Origin: Vigna angularis
Taxonomy: Eukaryota; Streptophyta; Magnoliopsida; Fabales; Fabaceae
Length of the DNA: 64,000 nucleotides
Direction: 5' to 3'
Assembly (NCBI RefSeq): GCF_016808095.1
Contig: NC_068980.1
Span: 5,800,501 to 5,864,500, forward strand
Below, one piece after another: positions 32,098 to 51,680 of the stretch (position 1 is its first letter; each line of letters opens with the position of its first letter). The notes under the pieces are model-generated. The model was given only the letters and a program-made list of their open reading frames with translations. It was not told where the DNA came from and made no database searches. Both the position numbers and the translations under genes were made by a program.

Positions 32098-32272
32098 TCA
32101 TTGTCTCCTACTAAAAAACATTTTCCTACTAAAAAACCCAACAGCAAAAGAAACCATAGCCATTATCATGGTGTTTGTAGCCATCATCGTACCTTACACT
32201 GCTTAAAAGTATGAAACAAACAAAACCTTCTAAAAAGTCACCATCTTTGGAGTAAAATTTTTCCAACAGAAC

Positions 32273-34900
32273 ATGACTTTGAATGCAACTTTAAGGGCAT
32301 TCTCCAACACTTCAACCAACCCAATTCTCAGACTTGGACGATACCAATTTCACTGTCACTCCAACCCTTTTTTGCAATCTCATGCTGTTACCTTAAATTC
32401 AGAGAGTCTTTTAAGGGACACTGACCCTCCCATTGCACAACAACTGTTCGATCAAAGTCCCATTAGAGACCTCAAACGACATAACCGGCTTCTCTTTGGT
32501 TCCTTTAGCAATGAACAATCCCAAGAAGCCCTCCACCACTTTGTCTTTCTTTGCCGTTCCAATTTATCTCCCGATGAGTTAAGCATGTGCTATGTTTTGG
32601 ATTATTGTGCTGGTTCCTCTGATGGGACTGTCGGTGAACAAGTGCATTGTCAGTGTGTCAAATGTGGATTGGTGCATCATGTTAGCGTAGGAAACTCTAT
32701 TGTTGATATGTACATGAAAAATGAAAATTATAGAGACGGGAGGAGAGTTTTTGATGAAATGGGTCACAGGAATGTGATGTCTTGGAATTCCTTGCTCACA
32801 GGTTATTCGTTGAATGGGTTTAATGGTCAGGTGTGGGAGTTGTTTTGTCAGATGCAAGTTGAGGGATATAGGCCTAACTATTATACTGTTTCTACGGTAA
32901 TTCCAGCTTTGGCCAAGCTGAGTGTGGTTGCTGTAGGAATGCAAACTCATGCCATGGTTGTAAAGCTCGGTTTCGAGGCAGAAAAAGTCGTGTGCAACTC
33001 TCTGATTAGTATGCTTTCAAAGTCAGGGATGCTAAGAGGTGCTAGAGCTATTTTTTATGGCATGGAGAACAAGGATTCAGTTTCTTGGAATAGCATGATT
33101 GCTGGACTTGTGATAAATGGACAAGATTTGGAAGCTTTTGAAATATTTAACAACATGCAACTTGCAGGGGCTAAGCCTACAAGCGCGACATTTACATCTG
33201 TTATCAAGTCATGTGCCAACCTTAAAGAATTGGGGTTGTTAAGAGTGCTGCACTGTAAGACTCTTAAAAATGGGTTTTCCAATCACCAAAAGGTACTAAC
33301 AACGCTCATGGTAGCATTAACTAAGTGCAAGGAAATGGATGATGCCTTCAGTTTATTCTCCTTGATGGAGGGGGTTCAAAGTGTGGTTTCGTGGACTGCG
33401 ATGATCAGTGGTTACTTGCAGAATGGGGGAACTGATCAGGCTGTGAATTTGTTTTCTCAAATGAGGAGTGAAGGTGTCAAACCAAATCATTTCACTTATT
33501 CTGCCATCCTTACTGTGCAACATGTTGCTTTCATTTCTGAAATACATGCAGAAGTCATCAAAACTAACTATGAGAAGTCATCTTCGGTGGGAACTGCACT
33601 TTTAGATGCTTATGTTAAGATAGGAATTATTAATGATGCTGTTAAAGTTTTTCAACTAATTGAAGTCAAGGACGTAATAGCTTGGTCTGCAATGCTAGCG
33701 GGATATGCCCAAGCTGGAGAAACTGAAGAAGCTGCTAGAATCTTTCACCAATTAACAAAGGAGGGGATTAAACCAAATGAATTTACCTTTTGCAGCATCA
33801 TTAATGCCTGTACAGCTCCAACAGCATCAGTAGAGCAAGGAAAACAATTTCATGCTTATGCAATTAAACTGAGATTGCATAATGCTCTGTGTGTAAGTAG
33901 TTCCCTTGTTACCATGTATGCAAAGAGAGGCAACATTGATAGTGCACATGAAGTTTTCAAAAGGCAGAAGGAGAGGGACTTGGTTTCATGGAACTCAATG
34001 ATCTCTGGATATGCACAGCATGGTCAGGCAAAGAAAGCATTAGAGGTATTTGAAATGCAAAAACAAAAATTGCAAGTGGATGCTATAACATTCATTGGTG
34101 TCCTTTCTGCCTGCACTCATGCTGGCTTAGTGGAAAAAGGTCAAAACTACTTCAATGCAATGATCAATGATCATCATGTTAATCCAACAATGGAGCACTA
34201 CTCCTGCATGATTGACCTATATAGCAGAGCAGGGATGGTGGAAAAAGCCATGGATATCATAAATGGGATGCCATTTCCACCAGCTGCAACCGTGTGGCGC
34301 ATTGTTTTGGCAGCTTCCCGAGTACACCACAATATAGAGCTTGGGAAACTTGCAGCTGAAAAAATTATTGCACTCGAACCAGAAGACTCAGCTGCATATG
34401 TACTATTATCAAATATGTATGCTGCGGCAGGAAACTGGCAAGAGAAAGTCAGTGTTAGAAAACTAATGGATAAGAGAAAGGTGAAAAAAGAACCAGGGTA
34501 CAGTTGGATTGAGGTGAAAAACAAGACTTACTCATTCTTGGCCGGTGATTTGTCGCATCCTTTGTCAGATCATATTTACTCAAAACTTTCAGAGTTAAAT
34601 ACCCGGTTGAGGGATGCAGGTTATCAGCCTGATACAAATTATGTGTTTCATGATATTGAAGATGAACAAAAAGAAACGATTCTTTCTCACCATAGTGAAA
34701 GGCTTGCCATTGCCTTTGGCTTAATAGCTACACTTCCTGGAATTCCCCTCCAGATTGTGAAGAATCTTAGAGTTTGTGGAGATTGCCACAGCTTTATTAA
34801 GTTAGTATCACTCATTGAACAGAGATATATTGTTGTTAGAGATTCAAACCGATTTCACCATTTTAAAGAGGGTTTGTGCTCATGTGGGGACTATTGGTGA
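32273..34900 (+). CDS. PLS-DYW pentatricopeptide repeat protein (At2g27610-like)
   Basis: An intronless 875-aa protein, as is usual for plant PPR genes. The N-terminus (MTLNATLRAFSNTSTNPILR) is basic and hydroxylated with no acidic residue early on, suggesting a mitochondrial or plastid presequence. Tandem PPR motifs of P, L and S type run from roughly residue 85 to 690, for example VSWNSMIAGLVINGQDLEA and DVIAWSAMLAGYAQAGETEE. E and E+ motifs follow, then a DYW domain ending CSCGDYW at residues 869-875. The deaminase-like zinc signature is intact: H807 and E809 in HHSERLAIAFG, and C835 and C838 in CGDCH. Such proteins bind organelle RNA and carry out or guide C-to-U editing; the target site cannot be read from the protein by eye. 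Overall similarity and length suggest the Arabidopsis At2g27610 family. Orthology was not tested. Confidence 0.95.
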   Translation: MTLNATLRAFSNTSTNPILRLGRYQFHCHSNPFLQSHAVTLNSESLLRDTDPPIAQQLFDQSPIRDLKRHNRLLFGSFSNEQSQEALHHFVFLCRSNLSPDELSMCYVLDYCAGSSDGTVGEQVHCQCVKCGLVHHVSVGNSIVDMYMKNENYRDGRRVFDEMGHRNVMSWNSLLTGYSLNGFNGQVWELFCQMQVEGYRPNYYTVSTVIPALAKLSVVAVGMQTHAMVVKLGFEAEKVVCNSLISMLSKSGMLRGARAIFYGMENKDSVSWNSMIAGLVINGQDLEAFEIFNNMQLAGAKPTSATFTSVIKSCANLKELGLLRVLHCKTLKNGFSNHQKVLTTLMVALTKCKEMDDAFSLFSLMEGVQSVVSWTAMISGYLQNGGTDQAVNLFSQMRSEGVKPNHFTYSAILTVQHVAFISEIHAEVIKTNYEKSSSVGTALLDAYVKIGIINDAVKVFQLIEVKDVIAWSAMLAGYAQAGETEEAARIFHQLTKEGIKPNEFTFCSIINACTAPTASVEQGKQFHAYAIKLRLHNALCVSSSLVTMYAKRGNIDSAHEVFKRQKERDLVSWNSMISGYAQHGQAKKALEVFEMQKQKLQVDAITFIGVLSACTHAGLVEKGQNYFNAMINDHHVNPTMEHYSCMIDLYSRAGMVEKAMDIINGMPFPPAATVWRIVLAASRVHHNIELGKLAAEKIIALEPEDSAAYVLLSNMYAAAGNWQEKVSVRKLMDKRKVKKEPGYSWIEVKNKTYSFLAGDLSHPLSDHIYSKLSELNTRLRDAGYQPDTNYVFHDIEDEQKETILSHHSERLAIAFGLIATLPGIPLQIVKNLRVCGDCHSFIKLVSLIEQRYIVVRDSNRFHHFKEGLCSCGDYW

Positions 34901-36769
34901 TGTTTGGGCTAATATGCTTTATTTGTTTCGAAGATTCTTTGGCTGATCAGACCTTTGTTTTCCACAGAATCCATGAATCTTCTCCAAGGCATAAATTCTC
35001 ATGGCAACTTTAAGGAAAGAGTGTAATTGGAATTGAAATCCATACGTATACTTTTGAGGTAGATAATGGCAATGAGTATGATGATATTGGTTTTCCACTC
35101 TTGGATCGACCATTGTAGATGTAATTAACGAAGAAAAGAGCATTTGCTAAAATTTGTTGGCTGATTCCAGGAATCCTGAAAGTCCCTACACAATTTGATG
35201 CTGGATTGGTTCCTGCTATGATTTGTTTAGTTATTTGCTAGACTAGCTAGGAGAAAAGCCTGAAAAAGTTTCTAGCAAATAATTCCATTTACCCTTAATC
35301 AGTAGTTACCTGTTAACCTTCTTAATTCCAACATTTTTGTTGAAATTTTGAATTTTTTTCTATTTAAATATTTTTAAAATTTAAGATAATATTAATTATG
35401 TTGTTATTAATTATATATTTACTTAATTAACTTATATATACGTTGGCTCTGACAAAAAATAAAAATAAAATTAATATATATATATATATAACTATTTTAT
35501 TGGGATGGGGGCAGTTATTACATTTCTTGATTTCTAAAAAAGAATATAAAAAGACAAATATAAAGATATGTGGAGAAATTATTTATTCCATGAATAGGTA
35601 ATTGGAAGCGTATAAAATATACGCGTGCACACGACATCTCTATTACCAATTTTGTTTGGAAAAGTAAAACTGGGAAAAACTATATCTTATTATCACTTTC
35701 TAAACATTACAGAAATCAAAATTTAAAATGCGATTGCTTGGATATTCTAAATTTTAAGAGGGTATGCGTGCTTTTTCCTTCCTGAACCGATAAAAGACAA
35801 TAATATGTATACCAAAATCACGCCATAAATGAGTTAGAATTTAATTTCAAAGATGTTTAAAAATTTATATTTGCTTGAACTTCTTCAAGATTTATTTCAA
35901 GTGTCATAACCTTTTAGTCTGATCCCAATGCACTTTAATCTTTTGAACCATTTGTCAATTTCTATCAACAACATAAAATATCCCGTAATGCAAAAATTTG
36001 TAGGAAAAAATAAACAAACATAAGGGAGTCAGGCTCTAAAGCTTTGGACAAAACTCAAGCATATCTCGTCTAAATCATTTTATTACATAATTTCCCTAAC
36101 ACTGCCCATGTCCCTGAATCATATAATTCCAGCGAGCATGACAATATATAAATTTAATAACTCTTGCTGGTTGATTTAGTCATACTGAAATCCTGATAAC
36201 GTCCAGGAAAAAAGTATCAAACAAAAGCTGTGATGTGAGCTAACAATGTAATAGCAATAGCAATAGTATACAGACAATGGCTTTTACAAGAATCAGGGCT
36301 AACTAGTCAGTTGAATAGAGCTACATTCTATATGATTACAATTAGTCAAAGCAGTTTATGCAAAGTAGAATATCCTGGTCGACATGGCATCTTTTATTAA
36401 GAGTCTTTCGTAAGTCCCATCAGCAGTTATTTTTACTGCATCATATTTCCTGAGTTTCTGATCCGTCTCGAAACTAAAAAGCACTAAAATCTATGGCTAT
36501 CCTACATCCAAAGCAAACATAAGAACCAGAATCACACAAGTTATTTTTTCAAATCATTTCAGATTCTGTTATACACAATTTAGAAGTAAAATGAGTATCG
36601 ATCGACCTTTATAAATCCACCTCGGTACAAAATACAAAAGGGGCTTTTGCATCCCCCAGAACAAAATGAAAAAGATGCATTTCATTTGATCCAACAGCTA
36701 AATAAATTACAGGTTATAACATTATATTTGAAACCAGTGTGGACCCTTCGGAGTGAAATTCCATCAGTA
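34901..36769. other. Intergenic region between convergent PPR and VPS4 genes
   Basis: No gene seen. The first few hundred bases are probably the PPR 3' UTR. The last 400 or so (minus strand) are probably the VPS4 3' UTR. A short (TA)n run lies near 35474-35490. Confidence 0.6.
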
Positions 36770-43166
<6,397 letters not shown>

Positions 43167-46100
43167 CTTCTTGCGGTCACCACCGATGGCATGTACGATA
43201 ATCGAGACTTCGGATTCGCGAGTGGGAGGAAAGGAAGAACCCTAGAGCTGCATCGCGATCGTGCGTTGGGCGAATAGGGAGAAAGTGTGGTAGTCGATTT
43301 CCAAACCCTAGTTGTAAGAATCGGAACTGATCGGAAATTCGAGGACAGAAGGGGAAAAAGAGTAGAGAAAAACGCAATGTTTGGTTTTGTAATTTTACAC
43401 CCAAAAATACGCGTTTCGCTTATTTTGTGTGAATTTTCCATCCTTGGGGGTGGCTGAGAGACTACCACCTAATGCGTTGCGTTTTATTGTGATATTTTAA
43501 AATGCATTTTTTCTTTATAAATTTAAAAAGAAAATTACACTGTTATTTAATCTAAAATATTTTTCATTCATCATTGAACTTCAAATTTATTTTATAATCG
43601 CTTAAAAAAATTCTAAATACTGGAAAAAATATTAGAGAAAAGAAATGAATAAAAAGTTAAATAATTGTGAAAATTAGTCGGAAAGAATTAAGGGAAAAGA
43701 AGTTTAAATACAAAATTATACAAACATGGATGATAAAAATATAAGGAATATAAACATAAGGATAATTTGGTCTTTTAGTTACAAAAGTTTTTATTTTTTT
43801 TCAATTCGAAAGGATGGCAAATAGAAGTTGACCCATAATTTTATTTTCTTTTTTAAGTAATACCAAACAATATCAATAAATAAAAAATAATAATTTTCTT
43901 TCCTTATTTTATTATTTATTTGAGTATAAGTTTTGTTTTCAATGTATTTTTATATATTTTCTTCTTTATTGATGTATATAAATAACAATTATCAATCGGG
44001 ATTTTAAATAACTTAAATGAAGTTTTAAATTTCAGGTTAAAATAGTTGGTTCTCGTCGGTTTTTTTTTCAAAAATCTTGGTTTTCTGATTACACTAATTT
44101 TGAAAATGTTGAAAAATTAGACCATTTTTGTTTTGTGAATTAATGTTTGGACATAAAATTTTGAAGTTTGTTTAAAATTTTAGGACAAATTAAACCTTTA
44201 AATGAGTTATTTTTATTTGTTGGTAGTTGATCTCCTCTATAAACTCTAATATCTTTCAACATGCTCATAATATGAACTTAATCATACTATGAACTAGTAG
44301 TACACTCTTAAAAACTTCACACATATTATTCATCAATGTAATACTCCGAGTTATTATAGTGTATAGCAAAAAATTTCTGATCAACTTGAGAGAAATTCTT
44401 GTATGATTTGCATAAGATACTAAGGTATCAAAAAGTAAAATGACGTAGAAATGTAAAATATACAAAGTTTTCTTCATCTCCTCCGAGTTTTCCTCACTTT
44501 CACCCTCACCCTTTGACTAATTATGTGTTTTGAAACCAAAATAACCTAACATCAACTTTTTGTAATTCTAATATAATGTTATGCAAACAAATTAAAATTT
44601 CACCTCATAGAAATACGTTACATAAACATGTTTATTATGATTTATTGTTAACGATTTAAACGTTATTAACGATTTAAACGTTATTAACGATTTAAGCTTA
44701 TTTATTACACATTTTCAAAATTAAAAACCAGAATCCAATCAAAATTCGATAACCAAATTTAAATTTTAAAAAAAATATATATATATGTGGCCAATAAAAT
44801 ATTTTTATGAATATTTTAATTTCAATATCGCCATAATGAAAAAAAAAATTATAAAGAATTAAGACGTAATTTAAAAAAAATAGTTGTGTTCATTTTTAAT
44901 CTTTCTATTTTGCAAATAATTTTTTTATCTTTATCTATAACTAAAAGAAAATCATAAATTAGAAAACAATAAGTACAAATTTTAGTTAGATAACTAAAAT
45001 AACCGTTACCATTGAAACTGAAAGTCCAAAATCAATTTTGGCTTAAATATAGAGATAAAAAACATTCAAGCCAATAAATATTTTCCTATATTATTAAAAA
45101 TTAATTACTAGTTAATTAATTAAAAATGTTGTAAATATGATATTTTGAATTATGGTCATGACATTTAAGACTTCTTATAAATAATAGATTTTGATATACA
45201 ATATAGAATTCCATTCCAATGTCAATAAACATAATAATACTTTTAAATTAAATTCTCAAATAAGATTATTCCCAAATTTTCATTTTCTTGGAACTCATGT
45301 CAAAAAACCACGAATGTAATTCAAGTTTTACAAGTGTACTTACGCTTAATCCGTATTTATATACTCTTTAATGTAATTCTTTTAATTTGTTAGTCACTGG
45401 AGTATTTAAATTTAGTGTTATTAAATTTAAAAATTAAATCAATACATAAAATCAGTCTATAAAATTATTTAAGTAATTTAGAAATAATTTATGCATTTAC
45501 TACATTAATGGATATTAAATTTATTAATTTTAGAACAGATATTTTTTTATATATTGAATCAATTAACAATAAGAAAATTCCATTCACATCTGATATTAAT
45601 TTTCACTTTTACATTTTCTTTACAAGGTAAGAAAACATGGACAAGTTAAAAGAGATGAAAACACAGTTTTATTCACCAAAAAATTATCATATGACATATT
45701 AGACTCGTTATTTTTTCTATCTTGATCCGAATATAAAATAACAGGTTTGTTTTTTAAGTTTTAATTGAGTTTTACGATATTTTTATATTTAATTGATTTT
45801 TCGTTGAAAATATTTAATAATTTAATATTTATATTTTTAATTAAATTTTTGTTATTTAATTTTTTTATTTAAAATAATAAATAAAAGATCATATCATTAA
45901 TATGAAAATAATTTTATGATTAATATAAAAGTAATAAGTGGGATATTATTTTTATTAAAAGGATGAAAAAGAATAAATATAATTTCATCATGCTAGTGTC
46001 GGATCTAAAATCTAAGTCAGTGGAAACAAATTTGGTTATAAACTTTCTTTGCCAAAAGGAGAAAAATTACGGGAAAATGGGTATTATCATTTTAAAATAT

Positions 46101-47287
46101 AACTTTGTATGCATAACAAATTTATTATAATTTTTAATTTATCATACATATCATATATTTCATTAACTTTAGTAAACTTTGATTTCAAATATCTTCATTT
46201 CTTATTATTTTTTATCAATTCAAATAATCACATATTTACTTTAAGGAAATAGAAAGATGACTTAGTGATAAAAGTTAAAAAAAAAATATAAAATAGATTG
46301 TGAATTCAATTACTCCAATAACAATTTAAATATATAAATTTGTGGATTTAGATTGAGGATGAAATAAATTATGAATTTAATCTTTCACTGATAAACACTA
46401 ACAACTAATATTGTCTATAAAAAAATTACATCTTCACTTCCTTTTCTTTTACGGACAAAAAAAACTACACTCACTGAAAAATGTTAAACCATAATATTTA
46501 TTTAAAAATATAAAAATGCTAAATATTTAATAAAAAAAATTAAAAAATTAAATTTATAAATTATTTGAAATTTAGCTAAGTAATTTTTTTAATTTTAGTG
46601 GTTGCTTAGTGACCTTGAAATGTAAGGTAAAAAGGTGTATCACAATAATTTTGTGAATGGCGCCTTTAGAAATTGTTAAAAGAGGAGAAGACAAGTTCAT
46701 TTATTCCTTTCCAAACAGCAACAATTTCATTGAAGAAAAGTCTACGATGTATAAAAAATATATGCATCATGATTCCATTTAGGGTAGGGATGTAAGTTAA
46801 AGTTACAAATGCATTTCTCCACACCAATGATTGTACCATTCGACTTTTTATTTATCTTCCCCTGAAACTATTTTTATTTTCATAATACTTATATTTATTT
46901 TTTTCTACCAAACATACCGTTAGTCATACTATTTATTTAATCGTTGACTGTAAATACTTTATTGTTTGTGTTTAATGTTTTATGAAGAGAGAGAGTGGCA
47001 GAAAATAAAATATACCACGGATAGTACACGTATTATAATATTTAACAGATATTAATAAAAATAGTTGTCCATATATATAATTAGCCTATAATATACATCT
47101 AAAAGTGATAATCCACAATAATGCATATTACTAATGTAGGAGTTGGACAAGAACGCCAACATAGGTAGATTTCCACGGCTCTTTTGTACAACAAAAATAG
47201 ATTTGTCAATCCTGGTAAGAGTAGGAATAAGTCTTTGTGTGATCATTGTCAATATCAATGTGAGTATAAACGATTTTGTAGGTCTTT
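43167..47287. other. VPS4 upstream region and AT-rich intergenic DNA
   Basis: 43167 to about 43470 is the VPS4 5' UTR and promoter side, less AT-rich than what follows. Further right I see no gene. A 17-bp unit (TTAACGATTTAAACGTTA-like) is repeated three times at about 44647-44697. Confidence 0.6.
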
Positions 47288-49000
47288 AACGTTGTGTCTT
47301 CTTGAAGGTAAAACACTGTGCAACGAGAGAAGAGAGCGATGATTTATGCGACAGAAGGTGTTCGTTTGCACGGATTTGTGAGCGACGAAATGTAGTGATT
47401 TGCGAGATGTGGCTCTTTTTTTCATCTCGCTGAAACGAGGAGATTTGCACTGATTTCTTCACAAATTACGTGTGTGCCCTCATGAGTTTGTTAAATATCA
47501 CGAAGGAAGAAGCGTGTATTGTGCATTGACGAGAAAGAAAAGTTATTGTGGTCATGTGAGGAGTAAACTGTGTGGCCATGTGAGGAGTAACTTTGCAGTT
47601 TCGGTGTGCAGCAAGGGAGTTGATCGGAGGTAATATATTTTTGTGATTTAGATGTGGTTGTTGCAGGTTGGTTGGATGTGGTTGAGAAGACAAACAATGG
47701 GGTTGATTGCACCTTGGTGTTGAGGATAACTTGATGGATGAAGATGAACTTTACTGAAGTAGTTGTGCTTGAAGAAGAAGTGGTTCATGGGCGTGTATTC
47801 GGTTCCACAAATCTGGTAACTAGTTCTAGTGGTGAGAAAAAAATGAAGATGGAGTTGTATTCGGTTCCATCACGCGTATCTGGTTCCACTCCTTCAAGAA
47901 ATTGCAAAGAAGAACGTATTCGGTTCTACGTTATTGTATTCGGTTCCAGCTTTGAAAAATGCGTTGTATTCGGTTCCAATTAATGGTTGAGGAGCAGTAA
48001 TTGGTTCCCCAACATTCTTCCTCCCTCGTGCATGGTTGATGCGTGTTGCAGGCTGATGCGATTTGGTTGGAAGGTTGGTGGTGGATGTAGCCACCATCAC
48101 ATGGTCGTTGAAGCACTCGAGGAAGCTGACGTTGATGATGGAGGATGTAGCGTCGTTGGAGGATGCAATGTCATTGACGATGAAGACGATGGTGTTCGTG
48201 ATGAAGGAGGATGCAGCCAGCATCCCATGGTCGATGATGATGAAGACGAAGTTGTCCGTCATGGTCGTTGGTGCTTCTGATTTTGGATCAGGTACTCTAG
48301 AACAGGAATAGGCCTTGACGACATAACAGAAGACATTCTATCAATGGTTATAGGAATGGTGAAGTGATGAATATGGAGCTCTTGAACACATGGAGAAGCC
48401 ATGAGAAAATTCTCAGGTCATGTGAAATGTGGCTGCATTAATTTGTAGATACAATATTTGCAGAAGCATGAAAATATGGGTTAACTTCTCCGATAAACAA
48501 AGAAAGATGAAAAGAGACTTGAAGTGAATAAGACGAGTTCTTGAAGATTTGCAGGTGTGAAGTTGGTGACAGATAAATTATATATTATTTCCCTCACCCA
48601 TTTACCATCTTTGTATGACACACTTATTACTTCTAGATCAATACATAATCCTTTATAATATTTTAGACTCATTATGCATGAACTTTCTTATCTTCGGGGA
48701 CAACAATTTTCGCATTTCTTAAAACAACATAAATATATCAAATACAATAATGCTTATACGGATAACTTTAATAACTAGGGGCATTTTGGTAATCTTTAAT
48801 TTATACCAATTAAACAAATTTTTAAAAACTGTCACATCAATCAAATCCTACACTAATTCTCACAAACTTTACCTCTAAATCCACTCTCAATTACCTCCAA
48901 ATCCACTCAAATAAACACACAAAAAATTACCCTCAAATCCATTCAATCACTCTCCCCCAAATCATCTCCTCCAATCACCCCCAAGTGAACACAGCATAAG
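47288..49000. mobile_element. Possible non-autonomous TIR element, about 1.7 kb
   Basis: The left flank (TAACGTTGTGTCTTCTTG from about 47288) resembles the complement of the right flank (near 48985-49000, reading TATGCTGTGTTCACTTGG). Inwards, GTGTTCGTTTGCACGGATTTG resembles GTGTGTTTATTTGAGTGGATTTG. The similarity is weak. The interior is GC-richer than its surroundings and contains the dispersed GTATTCGGTTCCA motif. Open frames here (for example 47987-48280, rich in Asp/Glu/Gly) match no family I know. A speculative call. Confidence 0.35.
47790..47985. repeat. Dispersed GTATTCGGTTCCA motif, about five copies
   Basis: Exact or near copies occur near 47796, 47857, 47909 (GTATTCGGTTCTA), 47936 and 47967, with irregular spacing of about 27-61 bp. 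Purpose unknown. Confidence 0.8.
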
Positions 49001-49582
49001 TGAACACTAAAGACATTGTAAGTCTCTATGTACCTAGTAGTCATTTTTGCAATAGTGAGTTCTATAAATATCTATGTGTAAGTGAATGACGATAATTTCT
49101 ATGTGTCAAACATAACTCGAAACTCTATGTGAGTTAAGATATACCATAATTTTATGTAAGTTGACACCTTTATGTGAGTTAACTCAGATTTTGCATGAAC
49201 CTTTGATTCTACATGAGTCAGAGACCTTGTGTTGGATATTATTTGATAATATGAATGTGAATAACTTGTGACATATATATATAGTTTTAAATTGTGGGTT
49301 ATGTATTTTTATATTAGTCTACACTTTATTTCATGTGTCTATGTTTGATTAAGATCGTTATAATTTATCACACGAACATATGGTTATACGAGTACTAAAA
49401 AAAATAATACCCAGTAGAGACAAATGTTTTTTTTTTGGAATTTTAAAAGAACCATTTTGATTGTAAGTATTTGGTTTAGATGACAATTTTTTATTTTTGA
49501 AAAAAAAAATGAAAAACTATATAATAAAAAGATTAAAATGCTTTTAGGTTGATTTTTTTGTTATCATTTTATTTCAGGTATA

Positions 49583-49912
49583 TGGTCGGGGATCGTCACA
49601 AAACACTCTTTCACATACTTTAAACCGTACGGGTACGTACTTGTTAAAGACAGTTCGATGCTCGCTCAAGTCAGTCATATAATCGATAAGAGTTATAGTA
49701 CAATCTTAAATTCGTAATAAATGCAATCCCTTACGTTTCTACTTTTCACTCGTATTTATAGGGCTTGTGATTAACATTGCTATAATTACAACCCAAAACT
49801 TAATAAGCAAGACTTACCAATAAACTTGATTAAATGATGTAATTAAGGTTAATTATGGTTACAGACCGACCGACTGAAGGGGACGACTTAGATTGTCCGG
49901 ACATACGATACA
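49583..49912 (-). mobile_element. Probable short solo LTR or LTR fragment
   Basis: The interval starts TGGTCGGGGATCGTCAC and ends ATACGATACA. It contains a TATTTATAGGG block near 49754, which is a CCCTATAAATA box on the minus strand. Layout and wording resemble plant retrotransposon LTRs, but the flanking 5-mers do not form a target duplication. Confidence 0.45.
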
Positions 49913-50143
49913 ATATTGTTATAAAATAAATAACTATATTTAAAATTTTAATTACACAATTTTTTAATAAAAGATATTTCTAACTATAAGAAATGATGAT
50001 GTGATATTTGTTTCAAGGTAACAGATCAAAGTTAATGTTCAACGTTTAAAGAGTAGGCAAAAGGGTCCAAATGTTGTCTTCCATTCTAAGTTATTTTGTA
50101 GTCGTTCTTTCAAATCGTTCAAAGAATATCTACATAAGGTACC

Positions 50144-51544
50144 TGATAACGGTAATTCTTACCATTATTTAAGCATAATTTTAACAGCAAAATGACCTCC
50201 TTTCTAGCTTATAACTTGCTTAATCCTCTAATTTATCTTAGTTTTATGAATAATTGTGTCTTGGGCTACTTTGATGTAATTTCATCTATAATCCCCTATT
50301 TTGTAGCTAATAATGTGCTTGGAAGGGTCTCTAATAATGTTTAAAGCTGAACCAACCACAAGAAGCAAGCACATCGGGAGAAAAAGAAAAAATGATGCAG
50401 TGCTGAAAAGTCAGGCCGGGCCCCCCTGGTTCAGGGGGGCTGGGCGCCACCTGCACAGAAGTTGGTTTCTGATGTGCTTGCACCGGGCGCCCCTGGTTCA
50501 GGGGGCCGGGCGCCACCTGCACAGAAAACTGACCAGGCGCCAGTTTTGCGCACTGGTCGCGCCCAGGCGCGACAGAAGGGGCGCTGGGCGCCAGTTTTTG
50601 CGAGAAGCTCGCGCCCGAGCGCGACAGAGAAGGCGCCGGGCGCGACTTTTGCTGATGTGGCAGATTGAGCTTATTTAACCCTAAAACGCGAAGGAGTTAT
50701 GGGTCTTTGGTTCTTTGGAGGTGCATCTCACTCAGAGGAGAGCTTGGAGGGCTGCTAGGGCTCGTGGGAACACTCCCTTCTTCCTCTTGGGTTCTTCATC
50801 TTCTTCCATGGCCATTTTGTAAGCTTAAAGGCTCTCCATGGAAATGGAGAGCCAAACCCATCATGTTGGGGATAGATGTAGCCTCTGAATTCTTGTGTAT
50901 TTGTTGAATGATTTGATTATATATATGCCTTTTCTATCAATTGCTAGTATTCTTGTTTCCGATCTTAAAGCTTGCATGTAATGGGGACGTTCATGACTTG
51001 ATTTTGGGGTTTCATGGATTATGGGGACGTAAGATGAAATCTTGAACTGAAACAAGAGTTCTTGTGGTCATTGATTCTAGGGATGGAAGATGATTCACAT
51101 GTTGTCTTAGATCCTAGTTCTTGATGCGAGTTTGCTTGTTAGATTGTCCAAGGGATTGGAGTTTGATAAGGAAAACCTAGGCTTTTTCACCTGAGGGATT
51201 AGGGCTAGAGTGTTTTAGTGGATTGACTTTAGTAAATTGATAGAGAGGAGATGAAATTGGTTATACACATGAGTGCATTGGTGAAAACTAACCTCAACAT
51301 TGTCATTTCATACCATTTCTAGTCTTTTCCATTTCCAAGCGCCTTCAATACCAAAGTCCAACCGTGTAATTACTTGTGAATTTATCTTTTTGCACATATT
51401 CTTAAATGTTGAGTTGTTCTTGAGTCTAGATGAGTTGTTAATCGCACAATTTTCTAGTATTACGAGTCTCTTGGGAAAACGATACCTGGTCTTACCACGG
51501 TTTATTACTTGAACGATTTGGTGCACTTGCCAAATCATTTAACA
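50144..51544 (+). mobile_element. Probable solo LTR, about 1.4 kb, with a GC-rich island
   Basis: It starts TGATAACGG and ends CACTTGCCAAATCATTTAACA. The flanking 5-mers GTACC (50139-50143) and ATACC (51545-51549) differ by one base, consistent with an aged target duplication. The 3' part (GTTTATTACTTGAACGATTT, GGTGCACTTGCC) is wording common near the 3' end of plant Ty3/gypsy LTRs. A TATA-like TTATTTAACC lies near 50670, just after a GC-rich island at 50410-50660. No coding domain is present; the open frames over the island are composition artefacts. Confidence 0.6.
50410..50660. repeat. GC-rich self-complementary island (GGCGCC-rich)
   Basis: Multiple GGCGCC and GGCGCGAC modules, plus two perfect or near-perfect hairpins, GCCCCCCTG-GTT-CAGGGGGGC near 50419 and GCCCCTG-GTT-CAGGGGGC near 50489. 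It is sharply richer in GC than the AT-rich flanks. Confidence 0.85.
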
Positions 51545-51680
51545 ATACCTCAACCTATATTTATAAATTTCAGAGTGGACTTTCACTTAACAACAACCTA
51601 ATTACGGTCAAATTACAGGTAATCACACTTTACCCTATTTTGTTTAACACTATAACTAATTGCTTGACATTTAACCCATA

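Noticed and set aside
50313..50907. Several overlapping Arg/Ala/Pro-rich open frames
   Set aside because: They overlap the GC-rich island of a probable LTR and are open in several frames because of composition. None has a domain.
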